This document shows, one piece after another, positions 7,270 to 13,799 of a stretch of 25,780 nucleotides of DNA. This DNA comes from JBBRUG01 sp038247995 (GTDB taxonomy: Bacteria > Chloroflexota > Chloroflexia > Chloroflexales > Chloroflexaceae), in assembly GCA_038247995.1 (NCBI GenBank), contig JBBRUG010000037.1:1-25780 (forward strand), given 5' to 3'. Position 1 is the first letter of the stretch; every line of letters begins with the position of its first letter. The notes beneath the pieces are model-generated. The model worked only from the letters and a program-made list of their open reading frames with translations. It was not told where the DNA came from and did not search any database. Both the position numbers and the translations under genes were made by a program.

Positions 7270-8208
7270 ATGACAAGTGTCTCGGCATTCAGCCCGATGG
7301 CGGCTGATTCCATAATTCTGTACTTGAACGAAATCGGCGACGAGCCTCTGCTCACCTTCGACCAGGAGCAGGATCTGGCTCAGAAGATGCTTACTGGGCG
7401 TGATAGTCGTTTACGCCTTGCGGAAGATCAGCTTACACCACGCGACCGTTGCCGGCTCGAAGCCCAGGTGCATCATGGCGAGCGGGCGCGGGCGCAGTTG
7501 ATCAATTCAAATTTGCGTCTGGTGGTGAGTATTGCGCGCCGCTACCAGGGCCACGGGCTGAGCCTGCTGGATCTGATCCAGGAGGGTAGCCTGGGTTTGA
7601 TGCGCGCTGTAGATAAGTTCGATCCGAGCCGTGGGTTGAAGTTTTCGACCTATGCCACCTACTGGATTCGCCAGAGTGTCGGGCGGGCAATCGCCGACCA
7701 CGGACGCACTGTGCGCCTGCCGGTTCACCTCGGTGAGCGGTTGTCGCGCCTCGCTCGGGTGCGCCAAGATCTGATCCAGCGGCTTGATCGCGATCCGACG
7801 GCTGAGGAGTTGGCGACCGAGCTTGACTTGACTGTCGAGCAAGTAACCCGCGCCGAACAGGCATCGATGACGCCGGCTTCGCTCGATGAGACCCACACCG
7901 AGGATGGCACCGGTTCGCTGGCCGAAATCATCGCCGACCCATTGCAACTCTCGCCGCTGGAGGAGGTGACCCACAGCCTCCTACGCGACGATTTGACCTC
8001 GGCGATGGCGCACCTCAGCCAGCGCGAGCGCAATATTCTGCGCCTGCGTTACGGCCTGGAGGGCGAAACCGCCCACACGCTTGAGCAGATCGGACGACGG
8101 CTGAGCCTGACCCGCGAGCGCGTTCGTCAGCTTGAGAGCGAGGCACTCAAGAAGCTGCGCGATCCGCTGCTTGGACGGCGACTGCACGGCTACTTCGACG
8201 AAGTGTAG
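7270..8208 (+). CDS. Group 2 RNA polymerase sigma-70 factor (RpoD/SigA-like)
   Basis: A 312-residue primary-like sigma factor. Region 1.2 is at about 13-40 (DSIILYLNEIGDEPLLTFDQEQ), region 2 at 75-145 with the core-binding and -10 recognition motifs (NLRLVVSIARRYQ, LDLIQEGSLGLMRAVDKFDP, STYATYWIRQ). Region 3 starts at RLPVHLGERL, and region 4 at 240-300 ends with the -35-recognising helix LSLTRERVRQLESEALKKLR. It lacks the long acidic region 1.1 of housekeeping RpoD, hence group 2 (alternative, RpoS/SigB-of-cyanobacteria style). An ATG at 7234 is in frame, but 7270 is preceded by AAAGGG at 9-nt spacing and fits the family start. It is followed by a terminator shared with the converging TPR gene. 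Confidence 0.94.
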   Translation: MTSVSAFSPMAADSIILYLNEIGDEPLLTFDQEQDLAQKMLTGRDSRLRLAEDQLTPRDRCRLEAQVHHGERARAQLINSNLRLVVSIARRYQGHGLSLLDLIQEGSLGLMRAVDKFDPSRGLKFSTYATYWIRQSVGRAIADHGRTVRLPVHLGERLSRLARVRQDLIQRLDRDPTAEELATELDLTVEQVTRAEQASMTPASLDETHTEDGTGSLAEIIADPLQLSPLEEVTHSLLRDDLTSAMAHLSQRERNILRLRYGLEGETAHTLEQIGRRLSLTRERVRQLESEALKKLRDPLLGRRLHGYFDEV

Positions 8209-8225
8209 CAACCACAACGCCTGAG

Positions 8226-8253
8226 GTAAGGGCGCTCCTTGGGGCGCCCTTAC
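8226..8253. terminator. Hairpin between convergent sigma factor and TPR genes
   Basis: A perfect 10-bp inverted repeat (GTAAGGGCGC 8226-8235, GCGCCCTTAC 8244-8253, 8-nt loop) sits between two converging genes. It lacks a T-run on either strand but its position suits a bidirectional terminator or 3'-end-stabilising hairpin. Confidence 0.6.
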
Positions 8254-8305
8254 TGATTCAGCCGACGTGATCCGCTGGGACGAAGGCAGCTTCCACAGCA
8301 CAGAA

Positions 8306-9760
8306 TCAAGGCAGATAACTAAGCGCGAGTTCCGACCGTTCCCGCCAGAGCGATGCCGGCGCGAGGTCGGCGGCGCGAATAAACTGTTCGCGGGCGGGGG
8401 CCGTATCGCCCAGAGCAGCAAGAGCAGCACCCAGGTAGTAGGTCGCGTCGGCGCCGGCGCCGGCGGCCTGAGCTGCACGCGCCGCTTCCACAGCCGGCGC
8501 AAACTGGGCACAAGCATAACGACTAGCGGCTAGCGTCGTCAGCGCAGCACTATTAGCGGGGAGCGCAGCAGCGGCGATTTCGGCCATGGGCAGACCTTCG
8601 TCGCAGAGGGCATAGGTGGTTGTGAGGTGAAACTGTGCGCCGAGCAAAGCATAACGGCCCTGCTCGGCCGGTTCGGCCAGGCCCAGAGCCTGCTGGTAAG
8701 CCAGCGCCGCGGCGGCGTAATCGCGCTGAGCGGCATACCAACTAGCCCAGGCCAGTTGAACATCGGCAGCGCCGGGGGTCAGGCGCGCCACAACGTCGAT
8801 CTCGGCTGCGGCGGCATCACCCGCGTTCACTGTCAGGTAGGCCAGCGCCAGCAACGTACGCGCTTGAGGATCGCCAGGGTCGGCGGCAACCAGCGCTTCA
8901 AGGCGGGCAAGGCCGCCCTGGGCATCGCCGGCGCGCCAGCGTGTATAGGCGGCATAGACGGCTGCGCTACGCGCCGCAGGGCCGGCGGGATCAACCTGGG
9001 CGAACTCGGCTTCGGCCAGACCATAGAAACCCAGGCTCAGGTAGAACTCGCCCAACGCCTGAGCGCGCTGCGCAACAGGAAGATCACGCAGTACCGCCAG
9101 TTGTTCGGGGCCGGCACCGATCGCCGGCAGCAGCGGCGCGATCTGCAACGACAGCGGGTTGACCGTAACCGGCGCAGCAAGCGCAGCAGCGTTGCCCAGC
9201 AGATCCAGCCGATACTGCGCGACAGCAGCCCATTCCGCCGCCAGCGGTTCATTCAGCGCACGGCGAAACGCCGCCTCGGCAACCGCATACTCGCCCTGGC
9301 GAAGCGCCAACTCGCCGGCAAGCACGCGACCTGGCCCCCGATAGACGCACGCCGCCGGGCTGCGGCAATCTTCCAGCAAGCGCCAGGTATCGGCAGCGAG
9401 GGCCGTGCGATTATCAACGGCGAGCGATTGGCCCAGGTACAGTAGCGCCAGGTGATAATCGGCCGTGGCTAAGCCCTGTTCCATTGCACTGCGCAAAGCG
9501 CGCTCAGCGTCATTCGCTTCGCCGCGCAGCGCACGCAACATCCCAACCCGCAGTTGAGCGCCAGGGAGCTTTTCAGCAAGCGGGAGATACGCCGCGAGCG
9601 CAACGTGGTAACGCCCAGACGCATAGAGCCGGTCGGCGGCGCGGAGGGCGTCACGCGGATCGGGTTGGAGGATCAGGCGCCAGGCGCCAAAAACCAAGAG
9701 TACTGCGCCGATTGTCGCGAGCAACAGGCGCACCGACAATCGAGATGGAATAAACCTCAT
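8306..9760 (-). CDS. TPR-repeat protein with N-terminal membrane anchor
   Basis: A 484-residue protein. An N-terminal hydrophobic helix (about 10-28: SVRLLLATIGAVLLVFGAW) predicts membrane anchoring with the rest outside the cytoplasm. The body is almost entirely alpha-alpha hairpins of TPR type, with recurring patterns such as ADRLYASGRYHVALAAYLPLA, YLALAYLTVNAGDAAAAEIDVV and ASWYAAQRDYAAAALAYQQAL. Such scaffolds bind partner proteins; no enzymatic motif is seen. A TTG start at 9796 is in frame, but it falls in a hairpin (9774-9792), so I use the ATG at 9760; its Shine-Dalgarno is weak. It lies downstream of the UbiB-like gene in the same direction and may be cotranscribed. Partner and role are unknown. 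Confidence 0.85.
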   Translation of the reverse strand: MRFIPSRLSVRLLLATIGAVLLVFGAWRLILQPDPRDALRAADRLYASGRYHVALAAYLPLAEKLPGAQLRVGMLRALRGEANDAERALRSAMEQGLATADYHLALLYLGQSLAVDNRTALAADTWRLLEDCRSPAACVYRGPGRVLAGELALRQGEYAVAEAAFRRALNEPLAAEWAAVAQYRLDLLGNAAALAAPVTVNPLSLQIAPLLPAIGAGPEQLAVLRDLPVAQRAQALGEFYLSLGFYGLAEAEFAQVDPAGPAARSAAVYAAYTRWRAGDAQGGLARLEALVAADPGDPQARTLLALAYLTVNAGDAAAAEIDVVARLTPGAADVQLAWASWYAAQRDYAAAALAYQQALGLAEPAEQGRYALLGAQFHLTTTYALCDEGLPMAEIAAAALPANSAALTTLAASRYACAQFAPAVEAARAAQAAGAGADATYYLGAALAALGDTAPAREQFIRAADLAPASLWRERSELALSYLP

Positions 9761-9773
9761 CCAATCATGTGAG

Positions 9774-9792
9774 GCCGAAGCATTGCTTCGGC
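9774..9792 (-). terminator. Hairpin between the UbiB-like and TPR genes
   Basis: GCCGAAGC (9774-9781) and GCTTCGGC (9785-9792) form a perfect 8-bp stem with a 3-nt loop; a partial further copy (AATGCTTCG) follows at about 9799-9807. It lies between two minus-strand genes and could attenuate the downstream TPR gene or mark the UbiB transcript end. There is no T-run. Confidence 0.4.
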
Positions 9793-9841
9793 CCAACCAA
9801 TGCTTCGACCCAACGGGAAGGCCTCCGACTACATAGCGCTC

Positions 9842-11692
9842 CTACCGTTCGCCACGCGGCCAGAAACTCCAGATAACCGCCGCCGCCGCCGCCCACCAGG
9901 CCCGCCCAGCTTCCTTCGTCAGGCCGCGCGTTCGCAATTGCACGCCACCCAGGAACAGCCCGGTGGCAACCACACCGCCGGCGAGCCGGTCGTTGGCGCG
10001 CTCCATGCGCCGCACACCGCGCTCAAGCCGGCTCAGATCCGACTTCGTCTGCAACTCGCCGCGATTGCCCGCCTTGTAATAGGCATCCATCTGGCGCGGC
10101 AGGGTCAGCAAAATCTGGCCGAGTTCGCGCAGCTCCTTTTGCACCTGATCGCCCCAGTTTTGATTTTTCTGCTCCCGCTCCAGCATCATGCGCGCGAAGG
10201 GCCGCAACTCCTGAAAAAGGTTGATATCGGGGCAGATCTCAGTCGAGAGCCCGGCGACCATACTCAACGCCCGACCGAGATACAGCAGATCTTGCGGGAT
10301 CTGAAACGGCAGATCGTAGATGACATCGCGGGCTTCTTCAAAGATTGCCTCGATGTCCATATTCGTCATCTCGCGCATCGTGCGGTTGAACGAGTAGCGC
10401 AGCATCAACTCAACCGCCTGCACCACCGGACGACGATCGGCACCAGGCAAGATCATATTCAGTTCATCGAGCGCGGAAACGATCCGCTCAGCATCGTTCA
10501 TCGCCAGGCCGATCACCCCACGCCGTAGCATCTCCATCGTTTGCGCAGGCAGGCGACCAACCATGCCGAAATCGACGAAGATCACTGTAAAGGGTGTTCC
10601 AAGATTAGTCGCACGTGCGGCGGCTTCCTCGGTGAACAGATTAGCCAGCGCCGCATCGCCGGGGAGTAAGGGCGCAGTTGGCGCCGGTGCTTCCACCCCA
10701 TTGCCATAGATCGCCAGCGCCTGATCCGGCTCAACGCGCACAAAAAGATTACCGGGATGCGGATCGGCGTGGAAGACGCCATCGACGAAAAACTGCTTCA
10801 GGTAACAATTGTTCAGGCGCGCTGCCAGTTCAATCCGACTGACGCCAAGAGCTTCGAGGCTAGTGAGATCGTTGATCTTCACCCCGCTGATGCGCTCCAT
10901 CACCAGAACCCGCCGGGTCGTCAGTTCGCTGATCGGCTCAGGCACGTAGACGCCGGGAAAGCCGGCGAAATTCCGGCGGAATTCCATGGCATTTTCGGTC
11001 TCGCTGACATAGTCCAGCTCTTCGACCAGCACACGCCCGAACTCAGTGAGCAGCGCCTCCAGGTCGGCACGACGCCGGATGGGCGGGTAGTTTTTGATCA
11101 ATCGTACAACCCAGGCCACAGCGCTCAGATCGACCTCGATGATCTGCTCGATATGCGGGCGCTGCACCTTCACCGCCACTTCGCGCCCGTCCTCAAGCAC
11201 CGCGTAATGCACCTGGCCAAGCGAGGCGGCGGCCACTGCTTCGGATGCGAAGCTGCGGAACAATTCGCTGGGCGGTGCGCCAAGTTCGGCGATGATCACC
11301 TCCAGCACATGGCCGGCGGGCGCAGCGGGCACTTCATCTTGCAAGCCGGACAGTTCACGCCGCACGGCTTCGGGCACAATGTCGGCACGCGAGGAGAGGA
11401 ACTGGCCGAGTTTGATCTGCATACCGCCCAATTCGAGGGCGAGCATGCGAAACCGGCGCGCAATCCGCACCCAGCGGTTCGTCGCCGTACGGCGCACGTA
11501 CCAGCGCAACAACGCAAACCGGGCCAGGAAAACATCCCAGAGATAAATATGAATGACCACACCCAGAAAAAAAGCGGAAACGCGCAAGAACCGCTGACGC
11601 GGCTTAAATTGCGGAGCAGGCGTATTAATCAGTGGTAGCGCAGCCGACTCAGGAGCCTTCTGGGCGTTCGGCTGAATCTGATGCGATGGCAT
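9842..11692 (-). CDS. ABC1/UbiB-family atypical protein kinase
   Basis: A 616-residue member of the ABC1/UbiB/COQ8 family of kinase-like ATPases, linked in other organisms to quinone or isoprenoid lipid metabolism. Seen motifs: family KxGQ motif KLGQFLSSR (94-102), alanine-rich nucleotide loop AAASLGQVH (154-162), lysine K175 in VAVKVQRP, catalytic loop HADPHPGN (308-315), and DFG at 374-376 (FVDFGMVG). Between HADPHPGNLFV and the DFG strand there is an insertion of about 50 residues (321-370), longer than in the Escherichia coli-type protein. Two hydrophobic segments near the C terminus (570-610) and one near residue 40-60 suggest membrane association. The ATG at 11692 is preferred over 11770 because a -10 element lies between them. 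It heads a unit with the TPR gene. Confidence 0.93.
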   Translation of the reverse strand: MPSHQIQPNAQKAPESAALPLINTPAPQFKPRQRFLRVSAFFLGVVIHIYLWDVFLARFALLRWYVRRTATNRWVRIARRFRMLALELGGMQIKLGQFLSSRADIVPEAVRRELSGLQDEVPAAPAGHVLEVIIAELGAPPSELFRSFASEAVAAASLGQVHYAVLEDGREVAVKVQRPHIEQIIEVDLSAVAWVVRLIKNYPPIRRRADLEALLTEFGRVLVEELDYVSETENAMEFRRNFAGFPGVYVPEPISELTTRRVLVMERISGVKINDLTSLEALGVSRIELAARLNNCYLKQFFVDGVFHADPHPGNLFVRVEPDQALAIYGNGVEAPAPTAPLLPGDAALANLFTEEAAARATNLGTPFTVIFVDFGMVGRLPAQTMEMLRRGVIGLAMNDAERIVSALDELNMILPGADRRPVVQAVELMLRYSFNRTMREMTNMDIEAIFEEARDVIYDLPFQIPQDLLYLGRALSMVAGLSTEICPDINLFQELRPFARMMLEREQKNQNWGDQVQKELRELGQILLTLPRQMDAYYKAGNRGELQTKSDLSRLERGVRRMERANDRLAGGVVATGLFLGGVQLRTRGLTKEAGRAWWAAAAAVIWSFWPRGER

Positions 11693-11722
11693 AAGGCTGT
11701 TTTTCTGCTTGTACACCCCTGG

Positions 11723-11731
11723 ATTATACCA
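11723..11731 (-). promoter_or_regulatory. Extended -10 promoter of the UbiB-like gene
   Basis: The minus strand reads TGGTATAAT, a consensus extended -10, about 30 nt before the ATG at 11692. No good -35 is visible, as expected for extended -10 promoters. The hexamer is framed by CCTGG and CCAGG (11718-11722 and 11729-11733), a 5-bp inverted repeat that could be an operator. Confidence 0.6.
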
Positions 11732-11922
11732 GGAAACGTACCAGACTATCGGACAAACTGCGCGGCCCACCTGATGATGGAGCCGAAATTAAACCGTTAG
11801 ACGGATCTCGTGCGCGCCACTCTGCGTTACCATTGAACTATGGAACCAACGCCCGACAGTAGTCGCTCGCCAGATATACTGCGGCAACTGTCGCAAGAAG
11901 AACCTAGCTCGCTTAACAACCT

Positions 11923-12237
11923 ATGGCTATTGATAGTATTCGTCTCCTCACCGACAGCGCCGCGCAGCTCTGGCCTCGCCTCATCGGCTACGGCCCAATT
12001 GATGCGCTTTTGAACAGTTCTTGTTACGACGAGTGGCTCACGATTGCCGCCCGTTCCGCTGATTTAACCCACGCCGATCAACAACTACTCCGCCGCGATT
12101 ATCGCCGCATGTGCAACCTGATTGACGAGATCGAAACCCTCGTTCGCTCACGCAGCCGTGCGATTGAATTGGTCCAAGCCCGGATTGCGGAAGAGGATTC
12201 AGGACTCAGGATTCAGGATTCAGGAGTTGCAGACTGA
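11923..12237 (+). CDS. Small hypothetical protein with repeat-derived C terminus
   Basis: A 104-residue ORF between divergent and convergent neighbours. The product is predicted mostly helical (for example DYRRMCNLIDEIETLVRSRSRAIELVQARIAEE); I recognise no family. The last 13 residues (DSGLRIQDSGVAD) are encoded by four tandem ATTCAGG-type heptamers (12197-12224), so the original stop has probably been replaced by a repeat array that invaded the 3' end. No convincing Shine-Dalgarno precedes the ATG. A competing ORF in another frame begins at 11840 (MEPTPDSSRSPD...), so a different start or a frameshift is possible. Followed by a terminator hairpin at 12275-12301. Confidence 0.5.
   Translation: MAIDSIRLLTDSAAQLWPRLIGYGPIDALLNSSCYDEWLTIAARSADLTHADQQLLRRDYRRMCNLIDEIETLVRSRSRAIELVQARIAEEDSGLRIQDSGVAD
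12197..12224. repeat. Heptamer array (ATTCAGG) x4 inside a coding 3' end
   Basis: Four consecutive 7-bp units (ATTCAGG, ACTCAGG, ATTCAGG, ATTCAGG). They fall in the reading frame of the small gene at 11923-12237 and encode its C-terminal tail. Confidence 0.9.
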
Positions 12238-12274
12238 GCAGCGCAATTTAATCCTTAATAGCCCGTAACGAACG

Positions 12275-12301
12275 ACGGTCGGCGAGTTCTTCGCCGACCG
12301 T
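12275..12301. terminator. Bidirectional terminator hairpin
   Basis: A perfect 11-bp inverted repeat (12275-12285 and 12291-12301, loop GTTCT) lies between the converging 11923 gene and the aldolase gene. On the plus strand it is followed by TGTTTGTCGTCTG, a moderately T-rich tail formed by the adjacent heptamer array. Confidence 0.7.
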
Positions 12302-12327
12302 TGTTTGTCGTCTGTTGTCTGTCGTCG
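12300..12327. repeat. Heptamer array (GTYGTCT) x4
   Basis: Four consecutive 7-bp units: GTTGTTT, GTCGTCT, GTTGTCT, GTCGTCG. It directly abuts both the terminator hairpin and the stop codon of the aldolase gene. Confidence 0.85.
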
Positions 12328-13353
12328 CTACACTACTTCGATATTCTCGCGCCCGCCGTAGAGCGTCCACCAGGGCTTGGCGCCGGTGGCAAGCACTTCA
12401 TTCAGCGCCATAATGTTCACCACGCCGCGATCTTCGAGCCAGCCTTCGAGCGCACCGAGGCCCTGCTGGGCATAGATGGGAATGGCATCCTGCCAGGTGG
12501 CGCGGCCGCAGAGCACACCCGAGAATGGCGTCTCCGACTCGGCGGCGAGTTCTAGCGTCTCGCGGAAGATTTCGTCGGTGACACCCGCGCTGAGATAGAT
12601 GAAGGGCTTCTTGGCCATGCTGGCGGCCTGCTGGAACAGTTCTTTGGCCTGTTCGCGGTTGTAGGCCGCCGCGCCGCCGGTGAAGCAGCGCATCCCCGCA
12701 ACGAACTTCACATTGACCGGCACTTCAACTTTGAGCACATCCACGCCGTATTGCGGCTTAGAGAACTCTTCCATGTACTGGGTCACATATTTCGGCTTCA
12801 CCTTGGCAAAAGCCAGGCTCTTGTCATCACCGATCGTATCATCGTAGCAGATTGGCTCCAGGAAGAAGGGCACATCATTGGCGGCACACTCAGCGCCGAT
12901 GCGCTCGACGAAGGCGTGCTTCACTTCGTTGATCTCGGGGCCTTCGGCCGGATTATAGTAGAGCAGGATCTTGATTGCATCGGCACCGGCCTCGACAAGG
13001 CGCCGCACGCTCCAGGCGCCCAGTAAGTCGGGCAGGCGACCGGGCGTGTTGGCGTCGTAGCCCGTCTTCTCATAGGCGAGCAACACACCGGTGCCGGGGG
13101 CGCGCTGGGCAATGGCCGGCAGGCCAAACTCGGGATCCATCAGAATAGCGCTCGCATGCCGGGTGAGAATCCGCGTGACGGCAGTTTTGAACTCGGTCAG
13201 CGCGTCATCGCCCACCTCGGCACCGCGAGCCTTGGCGATCGCCTTCTTCAACGAACCACGCTGATCCATTGCGGCAGCGGCAATCACGCCGTGATCATCG
13301 GCGCATGCCTGAATGCCGTCGAACTTGCCCTTACTGATCTGAACTTTGGCCAT
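12328..13353 (-). CDS. LacD-family class I tagatose-1,6-bisphosphate (or fructose-bisphosphate-type) aldolase
   Basis: A 341-residue TIM-barrel aldolase of the LacD family, which cleaves tagatose 1,6-bisphosphate to glyceraldehyde 3-phosphate and dihydroxyacetone phosphate and can be promiscuous toward the fructose and other epimers. Residues corresponding to the known active site are present: K128 (AIKILLYY), E166 (FFLEPI) and the Schiff-base lysine K208 (DVLKVEVPV). The substrate/phosphate-binding end is also typical (YLSAGV, GVLCGRATW). No lacA/B/C or PTS genes are nearby, so a glycolytic or sugar-phosphate role rather than lactose catabolism is likely (inference). Start chosen at 13353 because AAAGGAG lies just upstream; an in-frame ATG at 13395 is not preceded by one. 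Confidence 0.9.
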   Translation of the reverse strand: MAKVQISKGKFDGIQACADDHGVIAAAAMDQRGSLKKAIAKARGAEVGDDALTEFKTAVTRILTRHASAILMDPEFGLPAIAQRAPGTGVLLAYEKTGYDANTPGRLPDLLGAWSVRRLVEAGADAIKILLYYNPAEGPEINEVKHAFVERIGAECAANDVPFFLEPICYDDTIGDDKSLAFAKVKPKYVTQYMEEFSKPQYGVDVLKVEVPVNVKFVAGMRCFTGGAAAYNREQAKELFQQAASMAKKPFIYLSAGVTDEIFRETLELAAESETPFSGVLCGRATWQDAIPIYAQQGLGALEGWLEDRGVVNIMALNEVLATGAKPWWTLYGGRENIEVV

Positions 13354-13409
13354 GGCTCTCACTCCTTTGCAGGGGTGTATGCACAGTGCAAACAACGGGT
13401 AGCACCGGC

Positions 13410-13415
13410 ATTATA
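13410..13415 (-). promoter_or_regulatory. Putative -10 box of the aldolase gene
   Basis: The minus strand reads TATAAT at 13415-13410, about 57 nt before the start codon; the -35 position is not conserved. It lies back to back with the extended -10 at 13439-13447 of the divergent small gene, making a compact divergent promoter region. Confidence 0.45.
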
Positions 13416-13438
13416 CACGATTGTAGCCGGGCGAAGTG

Positions 13439-13447
13439 TGGTACAAT
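13439..13447 (+). promoter_or_regulatory. Extended -10 promoter of the 56-aa gene
   Basis: TGGTACAAT, identical to the element before typA at 4925-4933, lies 50 nt upstream of the ATG at 13497. No clear -35 is seen. Confidence 0.5.
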
Positions 13448-13496
13448 TCGTAACGCATTGTTGCCTACTGCACAGGTTAAACCTGGGAGGTCTCAA

Positions 13497-13667
13497 ATGA
13501 AGCAGGCTATTGGCGCCTTCGCTTTTCTGCTCGGGCTGCTCTTCGGTATGGTCGGCGGGGCTGCGCTTCTGGCCTACGCGTATCAGGCAGCCGGGCTCTA
13601 TCCGCCCGACGACGCAACGATCAAGTTCATCGCCCGCGAGCGCGGTTGGCTTCGTGACGACGTGTAG
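13497..13667 (+). CDS. Small membrane-anchored protein (56 aa)
   Basis: A 56-residue protein with one long hydrophobic helix (about 4-30: AIGAFAFLLGLLFGMVGGAALLAYAYQ, glycine-rich on one face) and a short soluble C-terminal tail (YPPDDATIKFIARERGWLRDDV). A strong Shine-Dalgarno (GGGAGG at 13485-13490, 6 nt before ATG) and an extended -10 support expression. The ATG is the only sensible start. It is divergent from the aldolase gene and upstream of the acyl-CoA ligase, with 132 bp of repeats in between, so it is probably its own unit. No family recognised; a small accessory or scaffold membrane protein is possible. Confidence 0.75.
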   Translation: MKQAIGAFAFLLGLLFGMVGGAALLAYAYQAAGLYPPDDATIKFIARERGWLRDDV

Positions 13668-13671
13668 AATC

Positions 13672-13720
13672 GTGTTGTGTGTTGCATGTGACGGGTTGCG
13701 TGTTGCATGTTACGGGTTGC
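13672..13720. repeat. Nested heptamer/21-bp direct repeat (GTGTTGC family)
   Basis: A 21-bp unit occurs twice in tandem (13679-13699 and 13700-13720) with a single difference; each unit is three heptamers (GTGTTGC, ATGTKAC, GGGTTGC). One more heptamer (GTGTTGT) precedes at 13672. Reverse-complement relatives lie at 13753-13773. Confidence 0.9.
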
Positions 13721-13752
13721 ATAGTGGTTTGCCGCCACGCTGAGCGGAGCAC

Positions 13753-13773
13753 GTAATACGCGATACGCAACAC
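13753..13773. repeat. Inverted relatives of the GTGTTGC array
   Basis: Three heptamers (GTAATAC, GCGATAC, GCAACAC) whose complement reads GTGTTGC, GTATCGC, GTATTAC, the same family as 13672-13720 in opposite orientation. Together the two arms could form an imperfect stem-loop in the leader of the acyl-CoA ligase gene. Confidence 0.7.
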
Positions 13774-13799
13774 TGTCTGACGCACAAGGAGGTGCTGCG

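Noticed and set aside
11840..12016. Alternative ORF starting MEPTPDSSRSPD, overlapping the start of the 11923 gene in another frame
   Set aside because: Only about 58 codons, no ribosome binding site and no family; kept as a caution that the 11923 start or frame could be wrong.
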